The notes under the pieces: model-generated
Database searches by the model: none
What the model saw: the letters and a program-made list of their open reading frames with translations, nothing else
What the model was told of the DNA's origin: nothing
NCBI RefSeq assembly: GCF_026151205.1
Contig: NC_087073.1
Location: forward strand, 7,089,001 to 7,153,000
Length of the DNA: 64,000 nt
Direction: 5' to 3'
Source of the DNA: Bolinopsis microptera
Taxonomy: Eukaryota > Ctenophora > Tentaculata > Lobata > Bolinopsidae
Part shown: in pieces, positions 11,475 through 22,984 of the stretch
Layout: every line of letters begins with the position of its first letter
Position numbering within the stretch: the first letter of the stretch is position 1
Position numbers and translations under genes: made by a program

Positions 11475-12007
11475 TAATCTCTTTGATTGTACAAATTACA
11501 AATTATTGAGTATTTATCATCAAATAAAATCAAATAAGGAGAATATAAAATATTAAAAACTTTTAGCAATAATAACAATCACATTGTCGAGGAATAGTTT
11601 CCTCGTCCTCTACATCATACCATGATACTTCACCCGATGCCTCTTCTATCATACTCTTGTATGATGATTCTGATGAGCTGGCATTGTTATTTGAGCTAGA
11701 GGAGCTCATTGTCTGCTTTTGTGACCCCTTGTACAAGACAACTTCCATGGTCCCACTATCAGCTCTCATGCCTGTCCTGGGGATCTCACTGTTGTACTTG
11801 TCGTTTTTAGTCACGAGATCCCCAAGATCACGGAGGTCAAAGAGTTTAGTTTTTATATTTTGGCCCGCCTTCTTCTTCAGAAGTGATGTTGTGATTATGA
11901 TATGATGTGATATATAATTTTGAATCTTTTTGATTGTACAAATTAAAAATTATTGAGTATTTATCATCAAATAAAATCGAATAAGGAGAATATGAAATAT
12001 TAAAAAC
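11475..12007. repeat. Direct duplication around an exon-like frame
   Basis: About 85 bases (TTTGATTGTACAAATTA... to ...AATATTAAAAACT) occur at 11475-11560 and again at 11923-12007, roughly 446 bases apart; the downstream copy continues into CGTCCTCTACATCATAC, also found at about 11600. This is a tandem duplication with a later deletion in one copy. It brackets the Ser/Asn-rich frame at 11563-11890. Confidence 0.75.
11563..11890 (-). other. Acidic, Ser/Asn-rich exon-like frame
   Basis: A stop-free minus-strand frame reads through KLFDLRDLGDLVTKND, a MEVVLYKGSQKQTM stretch, a Ser/Asn run, then MIEEASGEVSWYDVEDEETI and ends RQCDCYYC before a stop. Low-complexity Ser plus acidic residues suggests a disordered linker. 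A possible acceptor (CTGAAG) lies at the upstream end. The family is unknown. Confidence 0.35.
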
Positions 12008-12033
12008 TCGTCCTCTACATCATACAAAAAAGT

Positions 12034-12060
12034 AATTACGTACTATATGTGAACGACCCC
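12034..12060. mobile_element. Solo end of the GGTCGTTCACATATTACGTAA MITE family
   Basis: The sequence TTACGTACTATATGTGAACGACCCC followed by TAA matches the right terminus of the 158-bp MITE at 62160-62317, which also has a 3-bp TTA/TAA border. Only one end is present, so this is a truncated copy. Confidence 0.6.
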
Positions 12061-12109
12061 TAAGAGGAATTTATAGACTATATTAAAATTTAATTTATAG
12101 ACTATATTA

Positions 12110-12583
12110 AATTCATACCACGAGGACTGCAGGGGTCTGTAGCTTTATTATCATCTTCTTTACTTTGTTTACAACTAGCTTTACGCCGCTCTGTTCGAAA
12201 ATTGAGTGTTTGACGACTAGTGCCAAAACGTGAAGGAAACAAGATATCCAGTCCACATCAGTGAAAGCTCATCTCATATTTGCTGCGGTGTCTGAAACAA
12301 TGCAGTGGAGTCTGTCTACTGAGAGTCCCCACTTTTCCAGCACAAAGACAACCCTGCCTTTTATTGATTCTCCAGTATGTGACTCATTATTTAAAGGAAG
12401 ACATCTCAAAACCAACATTTTCCTAACAAAATCTCCAGTAATAAAATGTACTGCAAGTCCTAAATAAGAGTCTAATGCGAGAGAAGACCACACATCACAG
12501 GTCACGGAATAGTGTCCTTCTTTCAAAGCAATTGAGAGGGACTCAAATAGCTCTTTCTGAACCTCTCTATACAATTTCGGCAT
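12110..12583 (-). pseudogene. hAT-superfamily transposase core, broken
   Basis: The upstream frame contains YSVTCDVWSSLALDSYLGLA, then VLRCLPLNNESHTGESI and LHCIVSDTAANMR, the RNase-H-like core of hAT (ZBED-type) transposases with the first catalytic Asp in the CDVWSS block and the second in VSDTAANM. After a stop, the frame resumes DVDWISCFLHVLALVVKHSI, matching the W-x-x-C-x-x-H-x-L-x-L block that follows in hAT enzymes. The BED finger and C-terminal dimerisation region are absent here; a separate hAT C-terminus lies at 61243-61542. The in-frame stop and short length mean it is not functional. Confidence 0.75.
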
Positions 12584-13189
12584 TAGAGTCGTCCTGACAA
12601 CCTTTAATTATATGATACAACCCTTCGTGTACATGCACACTAGTAACGACGCCATTCCACTCAAACTTTATCATACCCATGACGGCATGACTGTGCTACA
12701 GTGTGTAAATGCGTGAATGTGAGTGAATTATTAAATTATATGAACTTTTGTAGGAAATTATAAAATTGATGAATAAATAATATAATGGAGACTTTGAATA
12801 GCTTTGAAAGTTTGAATAGTGTCCAGATCATGGAATTACAGTTAAACTACAGAACTGATTAAGTAATAAATTAATAAGAATGCAAGTGTGTACGTTAAAC
12901 TATACATAAAATGTCAACATATTAAATTTACTGTACATGTAACACTGTAACATTAAATTCAATTCAAAAAAGCAAAATCTAACAATTTTACTTGCAAGTG
13001 TAAAGTTAATAGTAAATTAACCTCGATAAGTACCATGCCTCCATACCACCAACATACTGTTTTTATATCGAAACTTACAAATTAGAAATATACATATATA
13101 TAATATGTAGGTTTTCTCGTCATTCTGATTACATATTAACTTACTATATTATACCTTTATACTCAAGGTTACATTAAAGGCAAATGTAA
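12584..13189. other. AT-rich spacer
   Basis: I see no gene, repeat unit or hairpin of note in this stretch. Confidence 0.4.
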
Positions 13190-13716
13190 ATATTTGGAGG
13201 ATTCTTCCAACAGCACAAAGTTCGGGAGCTCCAACTCGATCGGCATCTTGTTTTTCAACGCCTCAACAACTGCCGTGTTATTATGGCTCCTCTTGAAATG
13301 TGTATACAATTACAGGGGTCCAAAGGACGCCCACTCGGACAGTGAAACGTCTTTGCCACATAAGGGGCATACGGCCACTACTGGATTTAGGACATTGTAA
13401 TCCGTCCCAAATGTGGCCGATTTTTCATCAACGCTTTCCTAAAGAAAGGCGTCAAGCAGCTAGCGTCCATGTGTGCCATCGCCTTCAGTCTTTTCCCCCG
13501 CAACTGACACTTTGAAACCTGTCTTTTATTGGTTCTGTACACTGTTATTTCTTCCCTGTTCGGCACCTCATCCTTGAATCCAGACAGAGCGGGTAAGTTT
13601 GTTGATATCCAGAACTTGGTGCCAAATTCAATTCTTAACTTACAGCCTCGGAAGTTGCACTGAGAACTCTTCTCAGATTTAAGATAAATTCTTTGGTTGT
13701 CTGCCCATACAGCCAA
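13190..13716 (-). pseudogene. Broken gene pieces with CPLC zinc knuckle
   Basis: Minus-strand fragments in shifting frames: RIEFGTKFWISTNLPALSGF, then MAHMDASCLTPFFRKALMKN, then a frame with VAVCPLCGKDVSLSEWASFG, then NNTAVVEALKNKMPIELELP. The C-x2-C knuckle and the frame changes between otherwise protein-like segments indicate a decayed multi-exon protein, probably related to the relic at 14.1-15.3 kb. The family is not recognised. Confidence 0.4.
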
Positions 13717-14098
13717 GGGACTAAACCATTTCCCTTTCTTTCATTAACCTTGTTGTGGACACTATATACCAGAGGACTACAATAGTTTACCGTGCTTGAC
13801 ATTATCGACTGAACATTTGAATTATGAATAGTTATTATTAAATGCAATGTAAATTAAACAGAAGCTTGGACCAAGAGATCGATAAACGTATTTATTCTAA
13901 TTACTTAATTATTACAATCTGCAATGTACTGTAAAGCGATTATCTCAAAATCTTAATTTTTTGGACTTTAAAATCTATCTCCTCATACATTTTTTGAACT
14001 AAACCCTTCATACTTGGCAGGTATAAATTTTGATTTAGGCCTCAGAAGTCAAATTGCTTACATTTATGTTTCATTACTCGATTCGCAAAACGGGAAAA

Positions 14099-15245
14099 CA
14101 GCTATAACTGTATATTAGTATTTCCTCTGAATTGTAAAATCATAATTATAATAAATTACATGTGCTAATTACCGATTCTTGTATTGGGAACTGGGGCCGT
14201 CGGTAATCACATACGCGGTCGATACTCGACCCTTGTACTTATCCAGTAATCCAGATGTGAAGTGGAGCACTGTGTCCGCTTTTGTGATCCTTCGAATATA
14301 TCGTAAAATATCTCCATCACCTTCCAGTTATCGCCAGTCTGGGGAGTAACATTAAAATCTTGAACAGGTGAAAAACATTTCTTTATATTTCGTAATTACG
14401 CATCTTGTCAAATTTGCAAATAGAATTAAACTGCAGGACGTTCACCCAGCATTTCCCCGCCACTGTGTGGAAACTAAAGCTCTTGTTCCTTAATTCCGTC
14501 AGCTTCTCCACCATCTCTTTCGTGGTTTTGAGATAGATGATGTGTTGTTTCTTTTGTCGACTCCAATGCGGTGGTTGAGTTATCAGCTATAACTGTATAT
14601 TTGTATTTCCTCTGAATTGTAAAATCATAATTGTAATAAATTACATGTGTTAATTACCGATTCTTGTATTGGGAACTGGGGCCGTCGGTAATCACATCCG
14701 CGGTCGTACTTGATCCTTGTACTTATCCAGTAATCCAGATGTGAAGTGGAGCACTGTGTCCGCTGTCTTTTGTGATCCTTCGTATATATCGTAAAATATC
14801 TCCATCACCTTCCAGTTATCGCCAGTCTGGGGAGTAACATTAAAATCTTGAACAGGTGAACAATATTTCGTTATATCACTCCTCTCGACCAGGGTCGATG
14901 TCTGCCTTGTGTGAAGGACCCGGTGTCGGATCACGCGCCTGAGCGCCTCCTTCGGCACCCGAACAAGTCTTCTTCCACCCTCTGTCCAGGTGCAGCTTCT
15001 GCAAGTTTGTTTGAAATCTGCACACATGCACGAGATGTGTGGCCCAAAAGAACATCTGCTGGTTCTTTATATGGCGAGGTACCTCCAGTCCTTCAGATGA
15101 CTGATGAGACGCTTAACATGTACCCGGGCCCAGACATACATACATACATACATACCCGGGCCCTGCTCACTTCTTTGATCATATCACAGTCCTCTTCCGT
15201 AAACTGCTTCTTCCCCGCCAGTCCGGGCGGCATATTGACAGTCAC
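14099..15245 (-). pseudogene. Decayed DDE-like protein relic, internally duplicated
   Basis: Minus-strand exon pieces in order: VTVNMPPGLAGKKQFTEED (about 15160-15245); MCADFKQTCRSCTWTEGGRR with a C-x5-C-x2-C cluster; PQTGDNWKVMEIFYDIYEGS; and VITDGPSSQYKNR ending at GTAATT, a donor-like site. A further piece (about 14400-14580) reads PHWSRQKKQHIIYLKTTKEM and SFSFHTVAGKCWVNVLQF. The D-G-P-x-x-Q-Y motif preceded by hydrophobic residues recalls the catalytic-Asp strand of a DDE-type transposase family common in invertebrate genomes, but I cannot name the superfamily. A segment of about 290 bases (14099-14390) is repeated at 14585-14870, so the relic underwent a tandem duplication of about 486 bases. 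Confidence 0.45.
15121..15163. repeat. (CATA)n flanked by CCCGGGCCC repeats
   Basis: TACCCGGGCCC occurs at 15121-15131 and 15153-15163 around a run of CATA units. The GC-rich words are themselves largely self-complementary, so the segment can pair with itself. Confidence 0.7.
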
Positions 15246-15769
15246 GCCTGCAAGTTACCATTTTTATCATAGTAAATTAAACTGTAACCGACTCAGTTCA
15301 CGGTAGTGAATTAATTAAAATGGAAGCCGTATGTTAGACATGTACTGTGGCTTGTTATTCGGACAAGTGGGGGGAGGGGGGGGGGCACATCTCTTTACGT
15401 TTTCGAGTACCATATTAAATGAAATTGAGATTACACATAATTAAGATATTGATCGAAAGATGGATAAAAGAAATATATATTGATGGATATAAAAGAAAGG
15501 GAAAGAAGAAAAAATATTGATAAAATAATGCCCATTCCTTTAATACACTCTTAGTATTACATAATTAGTAATTACATTGAACTTGTTTAAGTTAGGGTTA
15601 TGATATTCAGGTGTATACACCATATTTGTGGTTATGTACCAAGAAATTATATATACTATTACTAACTATAACAAATACAGCCTTCAGCAGGAGGAAAATT
15701 TGAAACATGTACATGTGGTTCTGAGACCTGACATCATCATCGTCTCCATTAATAATTAATATGAAAAAT

Positions 15770-15965
15770 TACTATTGAGGAGTGGGCATCTTTTAGGTGA
15801 TTCTTCCTTAGGTACGTGGAGAACTTCTCCGTCAGGGACCATTCTTGGTTCTTGCTGGTGGGTCCCAGCAGGTTCATGAGCGCGTACACCATGGTGATGG
15901 AACAGGACTTGTTTGTGCCAAAAAATGAGGAGTTGTAGCTCTCTACTACGAACTTGCGTACCTCT
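15770..15965 (-). other. Unidentified exon-like frame
   Basis: A stop-free minus-strand frame of about 64 codons includes VRKFVVESYNSSFFGTNKSC, TMVYALMNLLGPTSKNQEW and FSTYLRKNHLKDAHSS. Composition and length look like a real exon of an alpha-helical domain. No family assignment; possibly part of the broken protein downstream (14.1-15.2 kb). Confidence 0.35.
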
Positions 15966-15999
15966 GTAATATTAACGGTTGTTTTACATAGTTAGATTA

Positions 16000-17150
16000 G
16001 TTTACTATCATGTTGGGTTGAACTGCCAGGGGTAGGGACCGGCGGAATCAGGGTCACAGGACTTGGTTGTTCTCCATCTGAGACCTGTGTGATGACTCAC
16101 ACGGATTGTGTTGTGACTGTTTGGGTGGAAACTGCAACTGTCTGTGTTAAGACTGTTGCTGTGAGGACTGTCCTGAAATTTTAAGAACTGAGTTGTATGC
16201 GTATGCATGATTTATAATGAATTAGACTATGCATACTTTATTTTTCTTGCTTACATCAATAGTTAGTCCAGCAGCACAAAGACAGGTAAGTTTGATATAC
16301 AAAGATTTTACTGAAGCATGACCTGAACTTGGACATTACTGCAGCATATAATAATGTTTGCTCAAATTTTAGTTTGAGCAACCTTCACACAATGCAAAAA
16401 AGCAGCTAACAATAGCTACTCCATCCTTTGGGTAAACTTGCTGTAACGTGCTAAAGGTAGGTACTTTAGGTCTCTTGCAAAATGCACTTTACTTTTCTTG
16501 CAAAATTATTTGTCGCTACTGCCCCCATTTCAACCGGTTACTTGTCATTGCTACAAAAGGTAAACCTGGTTAGAAGTCCGTCGCAGAAAAGGAAATAAAG
16601 GTAAATTAACAGTCCAAATCGGGGATCCTCCTCCTTACTAAATCAAGCTCCGATGAATCTCTACAAGTGTACTTTCCTTATGAGTATTTGTCAGCTCAGT
16701 TTTTCTGTTGAATTAGCTTAAGTGCCAACAGTCTCTATATTATATAACTATAAAAATTATAACTTCAAGCTATCAATGTTAATAAATATAATTTTCTTAC
16801 CTAACAGATTTTTGTTGGCAATTTGGCCATCTCACATTTATAATCAATTAATTACTTAAATATTTTTAGAATTATGATAAACTCTTAATTATGACCGTTT
16901 ACTATTACATTGATTAGTAATATTACATTAATTAATTAATGGGTTGCCGGCGCTCTGGGGTAAGGATTGCCCCTCGGCCTCGGGCAGTCCCTTATAATTT
17001 ACCCAGGTTTTTTGCATCTGAAATTAATTATTCCATTAGCTTAAATATTGTATCTTTGATTTGTTTTGTATAAACATTCTGGTTAGACATCGGTCACCTC
17101 AACTTGCAATGGTGAATGGTAGAATATAAACATAAAAACGGACTAGAATT
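16000..17150. other. Mostly non-coding; repeat of the window start
   Basis: The stretch 16876-16935 repeats the first 60 bases of the window. Near 16950-17010 a G+C island (GGGTAAGGATTGCCCCTCGG) can pair GGGTAA with TTACCC. A minus-strand His/Ser/Thr-rich frame at 16008-16208 is probably spurious. Confidence 0.35.
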
Positions 17151-17268
17151 AGTCATTACAACAAACTTACCGGTGACAGGTTCGTGGTCTTCGTGGTCCC
17201 CCTCTCCCACCTCTCCCTCTAACAGTTATTGTCAGTTGTCACCGTACAATTATTAAATTCCTTTTAAA

Positions 17269-17585
17269 TGTTTCTTCTATAGGACTCACAGAAACTAAAC
17301 ATATAGCTCATCAGTTGTTCCATCCTCCTTTTTAGCTTTTGTCTCACTCTTATTTAGCATGTAGACTTCTTTCACCTTGGCTCCCCCGCAAGTGATAAAT
17401 AGCCCCAACTTCCTAGTATCATCTGTCTCTCCCAGCCCCATCCCCATAAGGTAGAACTCGAGATCCTCGACCCATTCCTCATAATTCTGTCCCTCAGCAA
17501 ATACTCTCATACCCACGTGTGCCATCTTTTTACCTCGTCGCCAATAATGTATCTTCTATAGGACTCACAGAAACTAAACATATAG
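17269..17585 (-). mobile_element. LTR-retrotransposon remnant with gag start
   Basis: The minus-strand frame 17525-17295 begins MAHVGMRVFAEGQNYEEWVE and continues LEFYLMGMGLGETDD, resembling the N-terminus of Ty3/gypsy-type gag. Directly upstream is ATTGGCGACGAGGTAAAAAG, a leader/primer-site-like sequence seen in many invertebrate Ty3-type elements. A 38-base sequence (ATGTATCTTCTATAGGACTC...) occurs on both sides (17548-17585 and 17269-17306, one mismatch), which I read as the terminal part of the LTR: one copy before the primer site, the other fused to the truncated gag by an internal deletion. Protease and RT are missing. Confidence 0.6.
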
Positions 17586-17899
17586 CCCAAAGCTGAACCC
17601 CTGAAGTTAATAAGTTAATAAGTTAGTACAATACAATACTTTATATTTTAATAGTTCAGTGTTTAGTTTTAGTGTTAATATTATTCACTAAGTTCAAACT
17701 TAGTACTTAGATTAGCCAGGTGGAAGGCTTACAAATCACAATTTTTTATTTTTCCTATACGTGACTGTTGATCTGCTCTACACGATGCAGACTCTGCCTA
17801 GTGCCTGTGTTATTAAGTTAGGATTATGATATTCAGGTGTATACCTCATATTCGTGGTTACCAAGAAATTATATATATAATACTATAACAAATACAGCT

Positions 17900-18288
17900 T
17901 CAAGCTATTAATACGAAACGAAACACTGTACTTACTATTAATAAATATAATCTAATTAACATTAATATTACCAATAGAATCTTAGAATCACAATTTTTGT
18001 CAGCTGCTGTTTTCAAAAGTTGAATCAGTTCGGGAATCCTTACTACAGGCCGTTTCTTCGTTACCTCGATAACAACCAAATAAATTATCGTTCTATAACA
18101 ATATAAAAATGTGTCAATCAAAGACAAAAACAATTTTCGAAAGCTTAATAAAAACCTTAAAATGGTTTTATCTGACAATGATCTTTAATTTAGAATACAA
18201 AAACAATATGATTACCAACTTGCACTTACACACATTACACATATACATACTATGGTAGAAGCCTTAGGTCACAACAACTACGAGGTCA
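17900..18288. other. AT-rich stretch with an exon-like piece
   Basis: On the minus strand, KKRPVVRIPELIQLLKTAAD sits in an open frame (17900-18178) whose remainder is hydrophobic AT-rich translation. It might be a short exon ending near a GTAATA, but I cannot support a gene. Confidence 0.25.
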
Positions 18289-18520
18289 AAACTTCCAAAT
18301 CAGTACCCCACTTACAAATACAAGTAAAATAACAACTATTGCAGGGGCACCTTTTGTAAGTACATCCCCAATATAGTTCCTCTCTGCTTCGTCCTCCGTA
18401 CTTTCGGTATCTGCAGTTTTTAAATCTTTACAAGAAACAGTGATCTCAATAGAACCCCCCTCGTCCAAATTGAGAGGGGTCGTGGAATTTGAACATTTGT
18501 CAGCGACCTCGCATCCTAAA
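18286..18520 (-). other. Membrane-anchor terminal exon, unrecognised gene
   Basis: After the acceptor-like TTTTAG at about 18521, a stop-free frame begins CEVADKCSNSTTPLNLDEGG, has a likely N-glycosylation site (NST) and an acidic stretch DTESTEDEAERN, then a hydrophobic segment APAIVVILLVFVSGVLIWKF and a stop. This reads as a short extracellular juxtamembrane region plus one transmembrane helix with no cytoplasmic tail. A GTAAGT within the helix codons could act as an alternative donor that extends the protein. The upstream exon is not found in a compatible phase. It may be the last exon of a real membrane protein or a stranded copy. Confidence 0.4.
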
Positions 18521-18944
18521 AGATAAATACAATTACAATAATTATATCATGTTATCAATAGTTATACATGTGTAATGTGTAAACGGCTTTGTCGATGTTT
18601 CACTTGATACAGCATAAGGCTTAAAATGTGTTTTATAGCTGATAGTTGATGAAATATTTATTTTTTAACAACTCCTGGGTTATAACAATTACTCTTGATC
18701 TTACCTTGAAACTGTACTTTGCATGTTCATCCTGGAAGAACTGATGTCACTGCTAAAGTGTACCGTTATAATGCAGTGTTGGAAGTGAGCTTGGAGAAGT
18801 ACTGCAATGAATGAACACATAGTAAAGCGGTTATGTTGAGTGAAGTGAATAAAATACAGTATGATAATAATCCTAGCGCCGCTGCGCTTTCAGCCTTGCC
18901 CTTGATTAGGCCTTGAATGTGACGGTAGTTGGGAGGGGGGGCCT

Positions 18945-18962
18945 GGGGGGGGGGGGGGGGGG
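18945..18962. repeat. Run of 18 G
   Basis: A homopolymer G run follows GGGAGGGGGGGCCT; such runs also mark the edge of the TTAA fold-back family at 8239 and 63620, but here no TTAA or matching arm follows. Confidence 0.9.
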
Positions 18963-19253
18963 TTTCGACATTGGAGGTGAGGTGAATCCGTAAACTTGAG
19001 TTGGCCATCCTTCTTTTTCAATGGTACTCCTCGTGACCACTCAGTTGTGCCACCAAATAACCAACACACTTGACAATAAGCAAGATTTAAGGAGGGTGAA
19101 AAACACAACCCTTGTTCCCTTACTCCGCATAACTGCTTAACTTACACACAAACTTTTACTACAAATCCTAATGAAATACTAAACTACAATACAGTCAGTC
19201 CCTACTGAAACTGGCTTCCCACATTATACTGTACAGGTGACCTGACTCTTGAC

Positions 19254-21150
19254 CTAAGAAAGATATAAAAGATAAATAAAAAAGATAAAAGATAGATAAA
19301 CGAAAGATATATGATAGATATAAAAGAAGAAAAGATAGATAAAAAAGATAAAATATAGATAAACGAAAGATATATGATAGATATAATTTAAGGTAAAAGA
19401 TAGATAAAAAGGTAAAAGATAGATAAACGAAAGATATATCATAGATATGAAAGATAGATAAAAAAAGATAAAAGATAGATAGAAGAAAGATATATGATGG
19501 GTATAAAAGAAAGGTAAAAAAGAATAAAGATAGATAAAAGAATGCCCATTCCTTTAATACACACTTTGTATTACATTGAACTTGTTTAAGTTAGGGTTAT
19601 GATATTCAGGTGTATACGCCATATTTGTGGTTATGTACCAAGAAATTATATATATAGATATCACCGCAGCCTTGAGGGCGGTACTAAATATTGCTCGCGC
19701 GTGCCACTAATGCCACTAATTAGATGATCATTTACTAAGTTTTATAAACCACAGGCGTAGGTTGACCTTGGAGTGCTCTGAGGAATCTGTGTGGAGGGGA
19801 TCAAGTCTGATATTCTAACATCAAAGTTTCCGGGGCAGAGTTCAATGATCAAGCACGTCAAAGGCTTTACTGTAATCGAGCAGGAGCAGTAGGGAAATTT
19901 GTTTCTTATTCAGAGAGTGTAGTATAGAATTTTGGGCATTGAGCAGTGCATGTTCACACGATCTTCCTGGCCGAAATCGGTATTGATTTTCGAAAAGAGA
20001 ATCGTTCTTATCTAAAAATTCTAAAACACGAGCATGCATAAGTTTCTTATAAATTTTCGAGAATGATCCCAAAAGAGAGATCGGCCTATAATTAGCTACT
20101 TCCAATTTTGAACCACCTTTGTGGATAGGAACAACTTTCGCAGTTTTTAGAGCATTTGGGAAGGTATCACTGGAGAAAAAAAATAACTTCTTGCGGTTGC
20201 ATGCCGCCTCAAGCCAGGGTAAGATCCAAGGCTTTGGGTCAGCTCTTTCGAATTTTCTTCTCGAACTGTCACGCTTCAGGAGGTATGCAGTATTGTAGTG
20301 TTTCATGTACGTTTGATAGATGGAATTGTATTGTTCATCAGCGCACGTTGAGGAGGTAGCATCATCCCAGGTCTCACTTACAATAAGCTCTTTGAATTTA
20401 GCATGATTAGCTTCGTTAAATACGCGGGCTTCTAATTTCAAGCTAGTGTTGTTGTTCTTTACACGTTGACTACGGAATCGCTCGTTCAAACTAGGTGTGG
20501 CTCCTAAACTAATGGTCGTGCTAACCGCGAGATGATCTGACATATCCAACGTCACGATATTACAACTAATAACGTTGGTCACGTGATTAGTAAACACGTG
20601 ATCAATAAGCGTTGCACTGTGGTCAGTTACCCTGGTAGGCTTGGAGACAGTCTGAAATGCAGACACTGCCTGAAAAACGAGTTTCGAAAAGTCGAAAATC
20701 AATTGAATAAATTTATAACGAGGTTCGTGAATATCGAATGTCAGGAAATAAAAAGTCAATGAATGTACGAATAACTCTCTAAGCTAATAACTCCTGAGGA
20801 GCAGGTCTTTAAAGATTCGACATCAAAAAAACTATGAGCAGTAAGATTTGAAATTACCCCTCTGTTCCACTTCAGCTGATCCGTTTGTTGTTTGGTTTCC
20901 CTTGCTCCAACTCACTGTAGCTTATGCTGTTAATCCCGTGACTTAACAGGTGACTCTTGACCTAAAAAAGATAAAAGATAGATAAAAAAGAAAGATAAAA
21001 GATAGATAAAAAAGAAAGATAAAAGATAGATAAAAGATATTAGATAAAAGATAAATAAAAGATAGAAATAAAATATGATAAAATATAGATAGAAGATAGA
21101 TAAATGATAGATAAAAGATATATAGTAGGTAGATAAAAGATAGATGAATG
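19254..21150. repeat. GATA/AAAGATAGATAAA simple-repeat tracts flanking a LINE relic
   Basis: Two tracts built from AAAGATAGATAA (about 19254-19550 and 20950-21150) start with the same lead sequence, GTGACTCTTGACCTAARAAAG (about 19243 with an extra CT, and 20948). They sit on either side of the LINE remnant at 19842-20759 in the same orientation. A weaker related tract lies at 15440-15540. The tracts explain the long Ile/Tyr/Leu frames on the minus strand, which are not genes. Confidence 0.8.
19842..20759 (-). pseudogene. CR1-group LINE ORF2 fragment with internal deletion
   Basis: The minus-strand frame reads the end of the APE endonuclease (ATLIDHVFTNH and DMSDHLAVSTTIS, the IDH and SDH blocks), the linker ADPKPWILPWLEAACNRKK, then jumps directly to the RT fingers (VVPIHKGGSKLEVANYRPIS, FRPGRSCEHALL, LLLLDYSKAFDVLDH) before a stop. 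Compared with the intact ORF2 at 33680-37339, about 180 residues between KKLF and the SSDTFPNALK block are missing, the N-terminus is gone and the frame stops before the YADD catalytic box. It is a dead copy of a related but distinct subfamily. Confidence 0.85.
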
Positions 21151-22490
21151 ATAATCTTGGTGCATTGATTAAACCACGACCATGCCTGATGTCAGAATCA
21201 ATGATAAACATATTTACCAAAACGTTATTCACGTTTACACATTGTACAGTTTCTTTCTATTTCTCAAGTAGTCTATCTATACTCCTCCGTCTTTATCCAC
21301 ATTTTCCTCCTTCTATTGAGATAGCATCTCTAGTTTCTACTTCTCCAGCTCCTGTCGAATCACATATCAGTCTGCTTAAGAAGACAAGATTTGACACCAC
21401 ACGAGCACATTTATGTGTTTAACTACACCGATCATAAGTGACTATTACACGCCCTAACTTGCTGTAGTATTTCAACATTAACATTATATACAACACTCTC
21501 GATTGCAAGCTGATTCAGCTTGGACAATACCAGCCAAGCAGATTAATGCCTTCTCTCGCAAAAACTTCGTCTGTGTACCACTCCTACTATTCTCTTTGTG
21601 AAGCATGTCGGCCACCAACTCTTGTAGACACAATCATCTTCATTTCCAAAAAAGCACTCCCCACATGACACTGGCAGGGTGACCATTCTACATGCTCCAC
21701 CTTCATGACTTTAGCTGCAGCAGTTTGGTTGGAAATACCATCTCCGAGAAACAAAGTCTTTCATATTCAGAACAACTCGATTCAGGGATTGCTAGCGACT
21801 TTGAATCAGACATTCCATTTCGAAAAGATTTAAGTAAGCATAAGTTGAACAATAAACTTTCAATGTGTTAATGAAAGTGCGTTGGAATTATATCCACCAG
21901 CGGGCTATATTTTGTCTTCTGACCGCTCGCAGCCCGATGTAACAAGACACAGTGCGCATCCAGCCCGCTTAAAATACAGCACGCGAGCAGATAACACTTA
22001 ACGTGGCAAGTAACAATACAGCCCGGAGCACTTTTACTTTCAAACAAATTTTTGGGGCCTAAACTATTAAACTTTAACTATTACAAGACACGTACACCAT
22101 ATTTATGTCACTAACACTACATCTTAATGGTTCCCACGGCTCAAGGAATGCACTATATCACTTATCGGCCTCAGTCCCTATACCACGCAGTGCAATATGA
22201 TTGGCTGACATTGAACACGTGACGTGTTACCATGGTTGCAACAATTAGTGGCTACTTTAAGTCTAGAGTTGATGTTTATACAGTATACACCATACACGCT
22301 CCATTGTTTATTTCAACTGATTTCCATTTCCATAATTGCTGAAGCTATTTCGAGTAATAATTCTTGAAATTTTAGGCCGGAATTTTACGTGTAATTCTAT
22401 TGTGTTCCCGAAAGAAATTTGCCCTGTTTTTGTTTTGAAACTATACCGTCTATCACTAATATTAATGTTATGAATTTTATCTTTTACTCA
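21151..22490. other. No gene seen
   Basis: Frames here are short and lack motifs. I see no strong repeat or hairpin between the GATA tract and the TA microsatellite. Confidence 0.4.
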
Positions 22491-22498
22491 ACGTAAAA

Positions 22499-22520
22499 TA
22501 TATATATATATATATATATT
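22499..22520. repeat. (TA)n microsatellite
   Basis: An uninterrupted alternating TA run of about 22 bases. Confidence 0.9.
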
Positions 22521-22984
22521 CAATGTCCCTTCGTGCTTCGTTATCTTGAGCTCTCTTGGTAACTGCAGATGGCATTCAGTTTATAGTTACACAGTTGTTA
22601 AAGTTATGGCGAGCACTCTTTTTGATAGTTTAAGCTGAATTTATTGTTCGACCGGCCCTACACACTGTGTACTGACTAACTCTCATTGTACATCTGACGT
22701 GTTGTCATGGTAACAGGAATTCTGTGTTACTTGTAGTAAGGATTGACGGAGATACACAATTTTTAATCTATGTTAATGATTAACATGCCGTTGAATGTTC
22801 ATCAATATGGTTGGTGTGTAATACCATTATAGAACGTGGGATTTCAATTCTTCTATTGTGTTATATAATCAGTAATGTTGCCCTGTTCTGCATCTTACAC
22901 CAAAGGCTAAAGCATGATTTTCTATTAAATTTGCAGCTTTAGTTCGAAATCTTTACTTCTATTTGCTATGATTGTTAAAAACTG

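Larger units (their letters stand above)
15580..19665. repeat. Three copies of a dispersed repeat of about 100 bp
   Basis: Copies at about 15580-15690, 17805-17910 and 19565-19665 share GTTAGGGTTATGATATTCAG, GTGTATAC and CCAAGAAATTATATATA. The first and third also share an upstream AATGCCCATTCCTTTAATAC. All three are in the same orientation. They may be pieces of one LTR or SINE-like family; no full copy can be delimited. The coordinates given span the three copies, not a continuous feature. Confidence 0.65.

Noticed and set aside
19254-21232. Ile/Tyr/Leu/Phe-rich minus-strand frames
   Set aside because: They are translations of AAAGATAGATAA simple repeats.
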